A DNA stretch of 64,000 nucleotides from Alphaproteobacteria bacterium (GCA_021776235.1 JAJFGG010000016.1:1-64000); one strand, 5' to 3'. Positions 19,425 to 28,618 are shown, counted from the first letter of the stretch. Notes: generated from the letters alone by a model not told the origin. Numbers and translations are program-made.

Positions 19425-19557
19425 AGGGTCCGCCTGGCAGAACAGCCGCCGACCCGACTTGAAGCCGGGAGGGAGGCACTATACATAGCGTGGAGGGCGT
19501 CCCACTGACAGGATAGTCCAAGCCGTCAAATCTGGTTGCCAGACAAAGGAGTGCGCG

Positions 19558-20526
19558 ATGACGCAGACCCATCATAGCCGCGTGATAATTCTTGGTTCCG
19601 GCCCGGCCGGTTGTACCGCCGCCATCTATGCCGCGCGCGCGGGCCTGGAACCGATGATGATCCACGGCTTGCAACCGGGTGGGCAAATGACCATTACAAC
19701 CGATGTGGAAAATTACCCGGGCTTTGCCGAAGTCGTGCAGGGCCCGTGGCTGATGCAACAGATGGAAGAACAGGCCAAGGCGGTCGGCACCAACATCATC
19801 AACGACATAATTGTCGATATTGACCTGACGGTCCGGCCGCTTCGTTGCAGCGGCGACAGCGGTGATACCTATACCGCCGATGCCCTGGTGATCGCCACCG
19901 GCGCTCAAGCCCGCTGGCTGGGCCTGGATACCGAGCTGCGTTTTCAAGGCTTTGGCGTATCAGCCTGTGCCACTTGTGATGGCTTTTTCTACCGAGGCCG
20001 GGAGGTCTGTGTGATTGGCGGCGGTAACACGGCAGTGGAAGAGGCGCTTTTTCTGACCAATTTCGCCAGCAAGGTCACCTTGATCCATCGCCGGGACAGC
20101 CTGCGGGCGGAGAAAATCCTACAGGAAAGGCTGCTGCGCCACGAAAAGATCGAGGTTTTGTGGGACCATGTTTTGGAGGAAGTCCTGGGTGACGACGACC
20201 CCCCCGGCGTTACGGGCGCGCGTGTGCGCAACGTGAAAACCGACGCCGTCACCGATCTGGTTCTGGACGGCGTTTTTGTGGCCATTGGCCACGTCCCCCA
20301 GACCGAATTGTTCAAGGGCAAACTGGCCATGGACGACGAGGGTTACCTGTCGACCGAACCCGACAGCACCGCAACCCAGGTACCCGGCGTATTCGCCGCC
20401 GGCGACGTGCAGGACAAAATTTATCGCCAGGCCGTGACCGCGGCGGGAACCGGCTGCATGGCGGCCCTGGAAGTTGAGCGTTATCTGGGCGCGCTGGACG
20501 ATAGAGCGGCCGAGGCGGCGGAATAA
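19558..20526 (+). CDS. trxB: Thioredoxin-disulfide reductase
   Basis: 322 residues, full length. FAD motif LGSGPAGCTAAIYAARAG at the N-terminus, redox-active pair in SACATCDGFF (residues about 139-147), NADPH-binding GGGNTAVEEA and HRRDSLRA, and the C-terminal FAD motif VFAAGDVQD. It transfers electrons from NADPH via FAD and the CATC disulfide to thioredoxin. AAGGAG lies six bases before the ATG. A LysR gene begins four bases after its stop, so the two are co-transcribed. Confidence 0.97.
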   Translation: MTQTHHSRVIILGSGPAGCTAAIYAARAGLEPMMIHGLQPGGQMTITTDVENYPGFAEVVQGPWLMQQMEEQAKAVGTNIINDIIVDIDLTVRPLRCSGDSGDTYTADALVIATGAQARWLGLDTELRFQGFGVSACATCDGFFYRGREVCVIGGGNTAVEEALFLTNFASKVTLIHRRDSLRAEKILQERLLRHEKIEVLWDHVLEEVLGDDDPPGVTGARVRNVKTDAVTDLVLDGVFVAIGHVPQTELFKGKLAMDDEGYLSTEPDSTATQVPGVFAAGDVQDKIYRQAVTAAGTGCMAALEVERYLGALDDRAAEAAE

Positions 20527-20529
20527 AAC

Positions 20530-21423
20530 ATGGATTGGGACAAGTTGCGGGTCTTTCACGCAGTCGCCCTGGCCGGCAGCTTTACTCATGCAGGCGAAGA
20601 CCTGAATCTTAGTCAATCGGCCGTGAGCCGGCAGATCGCAGCGCTGGAAGACGAGCTTGGCGTGCAATTGTTTCACCGCCACGCCCGCGGGCTGGAGCCG
20701 ACCGAACATGGCGATCTGCTCTATCGCACCGCCCACGAGGTCCTGGACAAGCTGGCGGCGGTACGGGCCAGCCTGACCGATAACAAGAACGTGCCGGCCG
20801 GCGACCTGCGGATCACCACAACCGTCGGTCTGGGCTCTACCTGGTTGACACCGCGAACCCATGATTTCCTGAAACTTTACCCTGATATTCGCCTTTCCAT
20901 CGTTTGTGACGACCGGGAGTTGGATCTGGGCATGCGGGAAGCCGATGTCGCCATCCGCATCACCGAACCGCGGCAGCCCAATCTAATAAAAAAGCGGCTG
21001 TTCACCGTGCATTCCCACCTCTACGCCTCGCCGGATTATCTCGAACGTCATGGTTCGCCGCAAAGTATCGATGATCTCGATGATTGCCCACTGATCGCCT
21101 ATGGCGATCATGCCCCAAATACCCTGCGTAACGTGAATTGGCCCTGCACTTTCGGCGTAAAACCCCATGGCCGACGGCGTAGCACCATTTTGCAGGTTAA
21201 TAATATCTATGGCCTGCTATTGGCGATCGAAAGCGGCCTTGGGATCGGATCCCTGCCCGACTACATGATAACGCCGGACAGACCACTGCAACGGGTCCTG
21301 CCAGAGGTCGATGGCCCGACAACGGATGCTTATTTCGTTTATCCGGAAGAATTGCGAAATGTAAAAAGAATCGGGGTGTTCCGAGATTTTCTTGAAGAGC
21401 AAGTTCGGGCATGGCAGTTCTAA
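20530..21423 (+). CDS. LysR family transcriptional regulator, trxB operon
   Basis: 297 residues. The N-terminal winged HTH (LRVFHAVALAGSFTHAGEDL, then SQSAVSRQIAALEDELG) is followed by a LysR substrate-binding domain from about residue 90 (GDLRITTTVGLGSTWL to GIGSLPDYMI). It begins three bases after trxB, an arrangement seen in related alphaproteobacteria. The effector is unknown. Location suggests redox-linked control, but most LysR proteins act on a divergent gene and none is present here. Confidence 0.92.
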   Translation: MDWDKLRVFHAVALAGSFTHAGEDLNLSQSAVSRQIAALEDELGVQLFHRHARGLEPTEHGDLLYRTAHEVLDKLAAVRASLTDNKNVPAGDLRITTTVGLGSTWLTPRTHDFLKLYPDIRLSIVCDDRELDLGMREADVAIRITEPRQPNLIKKRLFTVHSHLYASPDYLERHGSPQSIDDLDDCPLIAYGDHAPNTLRNVNWPCTFGVKPHGRRRSTILQVNNIYGLLLAIESGLGIGSLPDYMITPDRPLQRVLPEVDGPTTDAYFVYPEELRNVKRIGVFRDFLEEQVRAWQF

Positions 21424-21509
21424 TTGTAAATCAGCTATGCGTCTCACGCATATCTAACATGCATAATTTTCAATGGCAAAGATGCCATGCACTCCTTAAG
21501 TTTTATACC

Positions 21510-21532
21510 AGAATGTTGCGATGCAGCATTCT
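21510..21532 (+). other. 10-bp RNA hairpin upstream of the sRNA core
   Basis: AGAATGTTGC (21510-21519), loop GAT, GCAGCATTCT (21523-21532): ten pairs including one G-U. No T-tract follows. It may end the trxB-lysR transcript or form the 5' structure of the sRNA. Confidence 0.5.
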
Positions 21533-21550
21533 AGGGGAACCCTCTCACAC

Positions 21551-21646
21551 CCCCCGTGTTGAGCCGGTTCACCTAGCGTCTCCCAAGACGTGAAGCCTCC
21601 CTGTTAGACTGGCCCGGAAATCGTAGATTTCCGGGCCTTTTTTTTT
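21551..21646 (+). ncRNA. Structured small RNA, resembles suhB/MmgR-type alphaproteobacterial sRNA
   Basis: A non-coding stretch folds into a stem GGTTCAC (21567-21573)/GTGAAGCC with one bulge, an internal loop, a short stem GTCT/AGAC closed by a CCCA tetraloop, a single-stranded GCCTCCCTG segment, then a perfect terminator. The two CTCCC segments are complementary to a Shine-Dalgarno sequence and are the kind of anti-SD elements by which Hfq-type sRNAs block translation. The pattern (CGTCTCCCAAGACG, GTGAAGCCTCCCTGTT, terminator) matches my recollection of the alphaproteobacterial suhB/MmgR sRNA family; I could not check it. The 5' end is uncertain and could be anywhere from about 21510 to 21560. 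It lies between lysR and the convergent ABC operon. Confidence 0.65.
21611..21646 (+). terminator. Perfect rho-independent terminator
   Basis: Twelve-base perfect stem GGCCCGGAAATC (21611-21622) and GATTTCCGGGCC (21626-21637), loop GTA, followed by nine T residues (21638-21646). No equivalent T-tract exists on the other strand, so it acts on plus-strand transcripts. It is the strongest terminator in the window. Confidence 0.95.
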
Positions 21647-21927
21647 GCCCGGATTACGCCTTTGCAAAGGTTGGACAGCAACCATACGGCTATGCGACAG
21701 AGAGTCATGCCAGCAACGGGACACGCCAGCCGGATAAATCGATTCGCGCATTTCTGTTAATTTTGGTTGTTCCCCACCGCAAACTCGCACACAAATTTCT
21801 ATGACCCGCTTGTCACCACGTCCGAATTGGCGGGCCCGGCGATGACGCCGCGGTGTGGTTTTGCGCCTCATAGCAATGGCGTGGATCCGCCGCCGCATAG
21901 CCGCTGTCGAAAATTGCCCCGCTGGTC

Positions 21928-23037
21928 TTACGATAGATGTAGCCGCATTTCTCTCCTGGGCCAGGCCAGAGTTATCCCGGTACCAGCAGAAAATGCGTTC
22001 GATATTTCATCGCGGGAGATCTGCCGGGCGACGATGGTATCGCCGTTCGCCAGGCGCGACACATGCGAGGTCGCCAGGCCCAGATAAACCGCCTCGCCAT
22101 AGGTTGCCGGCATGGTCTGGAGCGCGTCAGCCGGTTCTTCGCCGGGGGACAGAATCCATACCAGCTCGGACCGGATTGACACAGCGGCCCGGTCGCCGAC
22201 CTTGGCGGCCTGGCCACGGGTATCCACGGCGAGTTTGGCGAAGTCCAGGTCGACCTCGGCCAACGGACCGTTCACCTCCACCACCCGGCCATGGAACATA
22301 TTGTTCTCGCCGATAAAGTCGGCCGTGAAGCGGCGTATGGGATTTTCATAGAGCGTCCGGGCATCCCCGGTTTCGACTAACTCTCCGTCCGCGATGATGG
22401 CCAGATTGTCGGCCACGGTCATCGCCTCTTCCTGATTATGGGTAACATGGACAAATGTAATCCCAACTTGTTCCTGCAAATGTTTCAATTCCAGGCACAT
22501 TTCCTTGCGCAACTTGGCGTCCAGCGCCGCCAAAGGTTCATCAAGAAGCAGAATGTCCGCCTCCAACACCAGGGACCGGCCCAATTGCACCCGTTGTTGC
22601 TGCCCACCGGAGAGAGCATGAGGCATACGCTCGGCCAGAGCGGCCAGGCCGATCTGTTCCAGCATGGCGTCAACCCGTTCGCTGATTTCTCTCTTCGGCA
22701 TTTTGCGCAGACGCAGACCATAGCCGACGTTCTGTGCAACGGTCATATGGGGAAACAGGGCAAAGCTTTGAAACACCATGGAGGTTGGCCGATGATTTGG
22801 CGGCTGTTCCGAAACGTCACGGCCGTGCAGAAGAATCTGACCGCCACTGGGTCGGATAAAGCCCCCCAACAGACGCAGCAAAGTGGTTTTGCCGCCGCCC
22901 GAGGGACCAAGGAGCACAAAATACTCGCCTGCTCCGATAGACAGATTGACACCGCGCAGAGCCTGTACTGAGCCATAGTTCTTTGATAGGCCGGTAACCT
23001 GGACCGCAGCTTCGTTACTTTGCTTCATGGTGCTCAT
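21928..23037 (-). CDS. Polyamine-type ABC transporter ATP-binding protein
   Basis: 369 residues, PotA-like. Walker A GPSGGGKTT, Q-loop MVFQSFALFPHMTV, signature LSGGQQQRV, Walker B ILLLDEPLAALD, H-loop VTHNQEEA, then a C-terminal TOBE domain (residues about 280-360). Walker A has Gly where most PotA proteins have Cys (GPSGCGKTT), which should not impair ATP binding. Last gene of a four-gene operon: binding protein, two permeases, ATPase, with spacers of 27, 5 and 5 bases. It energises import across the inner membrane. Confidence 0.93.
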   Translation of the reverse strand: MSTMKQSNEAAVQVTGLSKNYGSVQALRGVNLSIGAGEYFVLLGPSGGGKTTLLRLLGGFIRPSGGQILLHGRDVSEQPPNHRPTSMVFQSFALFPHMTVAQNVGYGLRLRKMPKREISERVDAMLEQIGLAALAERMPHALSGGQQQRVQLGRSLVLEADILLLDEPLAALDAKLRKEMCLELKHLQEQVGITFVHVTHNQEEAMTVADNLAIIADGELVETGDARTLYENPIRRFTADFIGENNMFHGRVVEVNGPLAEVDLDFAKLAVDTRGQAAKVGDRAAVSIRSELVWILSPGEEPADALQTMPATYGEAVYLGLATSHVSRLANGDTIVARQISRDEISNAFSAGTGITLAWPRREMRLHLS

Positions 23038-23042
23038 TTCAG

Positions 23043-23933
23043 TTAACTGGACATGACCGGCAACGCCTTGGCGCGGGCCTCCCTGCCCAACCCTTCCGAA
23101 CGTATCAGGGTGTAAAGAATAGTGCCGCCAATGACGGCGATGGCGATGAAGCTGACGAGACTGCTCATGGCATAAGATTGTTCGGACATGCCTTCGTTCA
23201 ACATCTGCGATATCAGGACAGAGGTGACGGTGTCATAGCCGCCTTTCAGCAGCGAGGTACGGGTATATTCGTTGAAAGTCAGGATCACCGTGAAAGCACA
23301 GGCCGAAAACACGCCGGCCCGAATTTGCGGAAATTCCACCTGCCGAAAAGCCTGCCAGGCGGTCGCGCCACAACTGCGCGCCGCCTCGCTCTGTTGTTCG
23401 TGATAGCGGCCCATGGTGATCAGGATGACCACAAAGATGTACGGCAGGGTATAAATTATGAGGCCGATCAGAGCGGAAAAATACCCCAACACGAACCAGT
23501 CATCGAACCAGCCAACGCCCAGCCAATCGCCGATACTCACACAGGCGATGTTCAGGTTCTTGAAGAACACCAGCAGGGCCGACCCCAAAATATCGGAAGG
23601 CACGAACAGAGGCGACAGCAGAAGGGAAACCGTGAACAGTTTTGCCCGCGTCGTCTTGTAGAACTTGGCCGCGACCAGGCCCATGGGCACTGCCACCACG
23701 GTAGTAATCGCTGCCAGGATCAAGGTATTGCCAAGGGCGTTCAGCAACAGCAGATCGGAAAAAATGTCGCCGTACCAATCAAGGGTAAAAACATAGTCCC
23801 GGGCGCCGAAACCGTTTTGATTGAACGAGATATAAATTACGTAAAACACTGGCAACATCAAGGTGAACACCACCAACAACGTGTATAGCCAGGTCAGGCG
23901 GTAGCTCCAAATGTTCGAGTAGCTGTCGCCCAT
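23043..23933 (-). CDS. ABC transporter permease, PotC-like
   Basis: 296 residues with six hydrophobic segments, beginning YRLTWLYTLLVVFTLMLPVF. The EAA loop, which docks on the ATPase, is EAARSCGATAWQAFRQVEFP. It belongs to the spermidine/putrescine-type permease family. It starts five bases after the upstream permease stop and ends five bases before the ATPase start, so the three form a transporter complex. Confidence 0.92.
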   Translation of the reverse strand: MGDSYSNIWSYRLTWLYTLLVVFTLMLPVFYVIYISFNQNGFGARDYVFTLDWYGDIFSDLLLLNALGNTLILAAITTVVAVPMGLVAAKFYKTTRAKLFTVSLLLSPLFVPSDILGSALLVFFKNLNIACVSIGDWLGVGWFDDWFVLGYFSALIGLIIYTLPYIFVVILITMGRYHEQQSEAARSCGATAWQAFRQVEFPQIRAGVFSACAFTVILTFNEYTRTSLLKGGYDTVTSVLISQMLNEGMSEQSYAMSSLVSFIAIAVIGGTILYTLIRSEGLGREARAKALPVMSS

Positions 23934-23938
23934 GGACT

Positions 23939-24874
23939 TCAGTTGATCGGCGTGAGAATGCGGGTGAGGTCAAACAGGCGGTGGCCGAGGTAAAGCAAAC
24001 CCAGTAGCGTCCCCATCATGATCGCGCTAATTGCCATTGCCAGCGGAAAATCCAGGGCCGTGATCGCCTGTGTAGCAATCAGCCCCGCGTTCACCGCGCC
24101 GGGCCCGCCAAGGATATTGGGTAACAGAGCGACACCCAGGCCGTTGACGAAGATGAAAACACCGCCGGCGAAAATACCCGGCGCCGCCAGTGGCAGGATG
24201 ATATCGATAAAGACCCGGTGGCGAGGCGCGCCCAGGTCGTCGCAAATCTCAAAGACGAATTTAGGAACCGCTTCCATGGCCAGGAAGCCCGCGAATACAA
24301 TAAAGGGCAGAAACGACAGCACTTCACCAATGATGACGCCAAGGGGGGTATACAATATGGCCGTAATCGGCTCGGTTATAACACCCATTTCCAGCAGCAC
24401 ATTATTGATCAGGCCGGTCCGCTGCAACACCGGGCGCAGGGCGAAAATGCGAATAATCTCCGAAACCATGAATGGCAGGATGAACAACAGAATGACCCGA
24501 TGCCTGGCCACCTGGGGGACGCGCCGGCGCACGAACACCGCTATCGGAAAGCCGAAGACGAACGAAACCAAAACCGAAATCGATGAATGCAGCATCGATG
24601 ATAAGAAGTTGTTCAGGCGGGCAGAAAAGAAGAAATTCTCGTAGGCGAACAGGGTAAAGCCCGGTTCCATCCAGAACATGGTTCGCTCGAACACGCTCCA
24701 AACAACGGTCAGGGCCAGGGGCAGGGCAAAAAACAACACCATAAAAACGATGGGGATCAGGAACAAAAGCCGCGACAAAAGCCGCTGTAATCGCAGGCGC
24801 GGCAACGGGACGGGAGACCTCAGCGTGTCCCCGCCCCGTTTCGACAGATCCACGCGATTGCCGACGCGGGTCAT
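23939..24874 (-). CDS. ABC transporter permease, PotB-like
   Basis: 311 residues. A cytoplasmic basic N-terminus precedes the first membrane segment (LLFLIPIVFMVLFFALPLAL), followed by five more. The EAA-type loop is FEICDDLGAPRHRVFIDIIL, with the conserved DLGA and a following I-LPLAAPGI. First permease of the heterodimer with the next gene. The binding-protein gene ends 27 bases upstream. Confidence 0.92.
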   Translation of the reverse strand: MTRVGNRVDLSKRGGDTLRSPVPLPRLRLQRLLSRLLFLIPIVFMVLFFALPLALTVVWSVFERTMFWMEPGFTLFAYENFFFSARLNNFLSSMLHSSISVLVSFVFGFPIAVFVRRRVPQVARHRVILLFILPFMVSEIIRIFALRPVLQRTGLINNVLLEMGVITEPITAILYTPLGVIIGEVLSFLPFIVFAGFLAMEAVPKFVFEICDDLGAPRHRVFIDIILPLAAPGIFAGGVFIFVNGLGVALLPNILGGPGAVNAGLIATQAITALDFPLAMAISAIMMGTLLGLLYLGHRLFDLTRILTPIN

Positions 24875-24901
24875 CCAGATACCCTGTCCCAGAAATCCGG
24901 C

Positions 24902-26077
24902 TCAGGCCGCCTGCACCCGAGCCCACCAATCCTGATAATCGCGAATATGTTTCGGAAACACATTCTGCCAGGAGTTACCCTTTACCTTGTATCGATCCGC
25001 CTTGCCCGCCAGGCGGGCCGCGATGGTTGCCTTGGCGGTATCGTCAAAATCTTTCGGATTGGCCGCGACATATTCATTGACGCCCTGCATCTGCGGTCCA
25101 AAGCCGAATGTCGCCAGCGTGCGGGCGCCAAACCAGGTCGAAAGATAGACGTTCATCAATTTGTAGAACGCATCAGACTGGCCCCGAGCCATCCCGCCCT
25201 TGGTCAGCATGAAGACGTTGTTCCAGGTCTGGTGGCCTTCTTTCATGGTGCCGTACCGGATGTCCATTTTGCTTTTCTTGGCGGCAACGATCTGCACCGG
25301 TTCCCAACAGGACGAGACCAGTACTTCCTCTGAAGCCAACAGGCTGACTCCATTCTGGAAGCCATCCCAGAAGGTACGGAACTGGCCCTTCTTTTTTTGT
25401 TCAATCAGGAACTGGCAGACCCCCTTGACCTCCGAAGGGGTCATGTTTGAAGGGTCGACGATATCCTGCTTGCCGCTTTCCTTCAGGTAAATTGCCGTGT
25501 TGGTCAAGGTCGGTCCAAAATCATTCTGCATGGCTGCACGGCCCTTGAATTGGGCATCGAACATGGCTTCCCAACTGTGCAAATCAGCGCCGATCTTGTC
25601 GCGGTTGTAAGCCATGGAATCGGCATTGGAGATATAGGGCACGGCAACCACCTTGCCTTCGTGGCGAATGGAATCCGCCGCCGCGCCGCCAGGGTTATAG
25701 ACAGGCAGAATGTTCCGCCAATTCGGAATTTTCGAGGTATCAAGGGGTACCACGGCGCCTTGCGAAGCCAAGGCATCTTCCATGCCGCCGCCGTTATCGG
25801 ACATGGCATCGTACAGTTTGGCGCCATCACCGACGACCATCTTCAGAATAGCCTCATCCGCCCGCGCGCTTTTTGCATTGTAGGCGATCTCGATGCCCGC
25901 CTGATTGGCCATGGCACTCCAATCCTTGGCGCCGACCTTGGCGATGCCAATGGTCCAAAGCTTTAACGCACCAGCGGCCTGCGCGCGCCCAAAGCCCAGC
26001 CCCCCTACGGCGCCAAAGGCGGCCATAGCCGTCGCACTTTGCAATAACATGCGGCGATTGAATTCAAACTGTTTCAC
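24902..26077 (-). CDS. ABC transporter periplasmic substrate-binding protein, PotD/F-like
   Basis: 391 residues. The N-terminus has a twin-arginine type signal (NRRMLLQSATAMAAFG... cleaved after AQA near residue 34), so the protein may be exported folded by Tat. The mature part has the extracellular solute-binding fold of the polyamine group (YNAKSARADEAILKMVVGD, then VPYISNADSMAYNRDKIG). The ligand is not assigned: the divergent hydrolase and hydantoinase suggest an amide or ureide rather than a polyamine (inference). First gene of the operon. Confidence 0.88.
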   Translation of the reverse strand: MKQFEFNRRMLLQSATAMAAFGAVGGLGFGRAQAAGALKLWTIGIAKVGAKDWSAMANQAGIEIAYNAKSARADEAILKMVVGDGAKLYDAMSDNGGGMEDALASQGAVVPLDTSKIPNWRNILPVYNPGGAAADSIRHEGKVVAVPYISNADSMAYNRDKIGADLHSWEAMFDAQFKGRAAMQNDFGPTLTNTAIYLKESGKQDIVDPSNMTPSEVKGVCQFLIEQKKKGQFRTFWDGFQNGVSLLASEEVLVSSCWEPVQIVAAKKSKMDIRYGTMKEGHQTWNNVFMLTKGGMARGQSDAFYKLMNVYLSTWFGARTLATFGFGPQMQGVNEYVAANPKDFDDTAKATIAARLAGKADRYKVKGNSWQNVFPKHIRDYQDWWARVQAA

Positions 26078-26338
26078 AATATCTCCCCCATTTTTCTAGT
26101 TGTTAAACGTGCACCCGTCGTGTTCCGCCCAACTCGAGCGGCTTCAATGTTACATAATTATTGGATATTTCCCAGATAACCGTGCCCGCCTCTATCGGGC
26201 CGCAGGCGCGCGTCGATCCGCGCCGCGAATATTCAGTCGATTTCTTCAGCATTTATTTTATCGTGCCGCTTGCCGACCCCGGCGAAATGGTTACCCTGTT
26301 TACCGTCCGCATGAAAATGATTGGAAGGAGGCGACCCG

Positions 26339-27025
26339 ATGGCGGTCAGCGATATCAACGACACGGACTATATCAAGGCTTTTATGGATGAGCGGCCGGT
26401 GGATTTCGCCCGCGCCGCGCTGATTGTTGTCGATATGCAATATGCCACCGGGCACCGCGATGGGGCATTGGGACGCCGAATGCGGGCGGAAGGCTCGAAC
26501 GTCGCCGCCTATCGTTTCGGTCGGATCGAGGAACTGGTGGTGCCCAACATCAAACGGCTACTGGATGGCTTTCGCAGTGGCGGCGGCGAGGTTATCTACC
26601 TGACCGTGGGCGCGGCCAAGGCCGATTGTTCCGACGCCCCGCCGCACATGAAAAAGATGTTCCAGGCCCTTGATAATTTCGAAGGCAGCCGCGACCACGA
26701 AATCATCAGTGATTTGGAACCGCAAGCGGGCGAACAGGTGCTCAATAAAACCTCAATCGGCGCCTTCGCCTCAACCGGTCTGGATCATCTGCTGCGTTCG
26801 CTTGGCAAGGATCAGCTTTATATGACCGGGGTATCGACCAATATGTGCGTCGAAACCACGGCCCGTGAGGCGGCCGACCGGGGTTATGGCGTCACCCTGC
26901 TGGAGGACGCCTGCGCAACCACCCATGAAGACCTGCATAACGCCACGATTACAAATTTCCAGCGGCTTTTCGGCCGGGTGATTTCCACCCGGGACGCCGT
27001 CGAGGAATTGCGGCTGACAAGGTAA
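26339..27025 (+). CDS. Cysteine hydrolase, isochorismatase-like family
   Basis: 228 residues from ATG 26339, preceded by AAGGAGG seven bases upstream; the in-frame TTG at 26321 is not favoured. The catalytic triad of the family is visible: Asp32 (IVVDMQYATG), Lys137 (LNKTSIGAF) and Cys170 (STNMCVETTARE). Family members hydrolyse amides such as N-carbamoylsarcosine, ureidoacrylate, nicotinamide or biuret. Followed 39 bases later by a hydantoinase, so a role in removing the carbamoyl group after ring opening is plausible, but that is inference. Shares a divergent 261-base promoter region with the ABC importer. Confidence 0.88.
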   Translation: MAVSDINDTDYIKAFMDERPVDFARAALIVVDMQYATGHRDGALGRRMRAEGSNVAAYRFGRIEELVVPNIKRLLDGFRSGGGEVIYLTVGAAKADCSDAPPHMKKMFQALDNFEGSRDHEIISDLEPQAGEQVLNKTSIGAFASTGLDHLLRSLGKDQLYMTGVSTNMCVETTAREAADRGYGVTLLEDACATTHEDLHNATITNFQRLFGRVISTRDAVEELRLTR

Positions 27026-27064
27026 ATATTGCAGAGGTTTTTCAATTAGAGAAGGAGGTACACC

Positions 27065-28498
27065 ATGTTCGACCTGATCATTCGCGGGGACCAGGTGGTC
27101 ACGCCCGATGGTGCCGGAAAGTGGGATATCTGCGTGTCGGGCGAAACCATCGCCGCCGTCGCGGCCCCCGGCACATTCGATGACAGCCAGGCGGCGCGGG
27201 TGATTGACGCCAGCGGTAAAGTTGTGATTCCGGGCGGTATAGACCCCCACATCCATTCCATGTGGTATATCCCGGCGATCGAGGAAGGCGGCGAGGTCAC
27301 CATGACCGACGGCCCCGATGTCGTCTCGCGCGCCGCCATTCACGGCGGCACAACGACGTTGCTCGACTTTGCAACATGGAACCATGGCCAGTCCATCGAA
27401 GAGGCGGTAAACGTCCGCAAACAGGACTGGACCGGCAAATGCTACACCGATTACGGCTACCACATCATGCTGCAAGGCGCTATTCCACCGGAATTGCTGC
27501 CGCAGATCGGCGAGGCGATCCAGGACGGCTATCCCTCGATCAAGATCTTTACCACCGACATCACCCCGTCCCGCCAGGGCCGAAAGATTACCCACGGGCA
27601 CATCTGGGAAATCTTCAAGGTCTTGAAAAAGGAAGGCGGCATCGGCGCCATCCACGCCGAGGACGACGAAATCGTCATGCACATGTACGATGTCCTGACC
27701 CGAGAGGGCCGCACCGGCTTCGAAAACCTCTCGGAAGTGCATAATTCGATGTCCGAGGATCTGTCGTTTCGACGCATCATCCGCCTGGCCGAACATGTCG
27801 AGGGCACACCGCTTTATATGATGCACGTCTCCGCCGCGACCGGTGTCGCGGCCATCGAGGCCGCCCGAGCCAAGGGATATCCGATTTACGGCGAAACCCT
27901 GCACCAGTATCTGATGTTCACCCACGACCACTATAAACGCCCGAATGGCCAGATTTATCACACCTATCCGAGTCTGAAGGAAAGCTCGGACCAGGATGCG
28001 CTTTGGGCCGGCCAGTTCAACGGTTCCATCAGCACCGTGGCCACCGACGAGATCTGCTGTACCCTGTCAACCAAGACCCAGGGGCACCGCATCGACGACA
28101 CCACCGGCGGCAACGCCGGCTGCGAACCTCGGGTTTCGGTGATGTATACAGAGATGGTCGGCAAACGCGGCTACAGCCTGCGCAAGTTCGCTGACATGGT
28201 TTCCACGAATGCCGCCAAGATCATGGGCATGTATCCGAAAAAGGGCGCGCTGGCCGCAGGCAGCGACGCCGACATCACCGTGCTCGACCCGGCCCAGCGC
28301 CGTACCGTCACCGCCGCCCGCCTGCACGAGGCCGACTACACGCCCTGGGAAGGCTACGAAGCCGAAGTCTGGCCCTCACTCACGGTCCTGCGTGGCAAGG
28401 TAATGCTGGAAGACGGCGAATTCCTGGGCGATGTAAAGGACGGCAGACTGCTGAAACGCAAGGTCGCAGAGGAAATCAGGAACCGGCCCGCGGTGTAG
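27065..28498 (+). CDS. hydA: Dihydropyrimidinase/D-hydantoinase family amidohydrolase
   Basis: 477 residues, typical length. Binuclear metal ligands are all present: His62 and His64 (DPHIHS), carboxylated Lys160 (PSIKIFTT), His197 (IHAEDD), His254 (MHVSAATG) and Asp328 (VATDEI). Most dihydropyrimidinases have GTDHC after the last Asp; here it is ATDEICC, so the substrate pocket differs. Reaction: hydrolytic opening of a six-membered dihydropyrimidine or five-membered hydantoin ring to an N-carbamoyl acid. GAAGGAGG lies upstream of the ATG. With the preceding cysteine hydrolase it forms a two-step degradation unit. Confidence 0.9.
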   Translation: MFDLIIRGDQVVTPDGAGKWDICVSGETIAAVAAPGTFDDSQAARVIDASGKVVIPGGIDPHIHSMWYIPAIEEGGEVTMTDGPDVVSRAAIHGGTTTLLDFATWNHGQSIEEAVNVRKQDWTGKCYTDYGYHIMLQGAIPPELLPQIGEAIQDGYPSIKIFTTDITPSRQGRKITHGHIWEIFKVLKKEGGIGAIHAEDDEIVMHMYDVLTREGRTGFENLSEVHNSMSEDLSFRRIIRLAEHVEGTPLYMMHVSAATGVAAIEAARAKGYPIYGETLHQYLMFTHDHYKRPNGQIYHTYPSLKESSDQDALWAGQFNGSISTVATDEICCTLSTKTQGHRIDDTTGGNAGCEPRVSVMYTEMVGKRGYSLRKFADMVSTNAAKIMGMYPKKGALAAGSDADITVLDPAQRRTVTAARLHEADYTPWEGYEAEVWPSLTVLRGKVMLEDGEFLGDVKDGRLLKRKVAEEIRNRPAV

Positions 28499-28618
28499 GA
28501 AGATTCACCGAAGATAGGTCGGTAATAACCACAGGCCGACGCGCAATGGCGCCAACCTCAATTCTGCGCATGCGGTTGGCAATATTGGCGTAAACTTCAC
28601 TATCAAGCCAAGCAAAGC

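Noticed and set aside
26771-27961. A 396-codon open frame antisense to the cysteine hydrolase and hydantoinase
   Set aside because: Crosses two genes whose catalytic residues are intact on the plus strand; it is a complement artefact.
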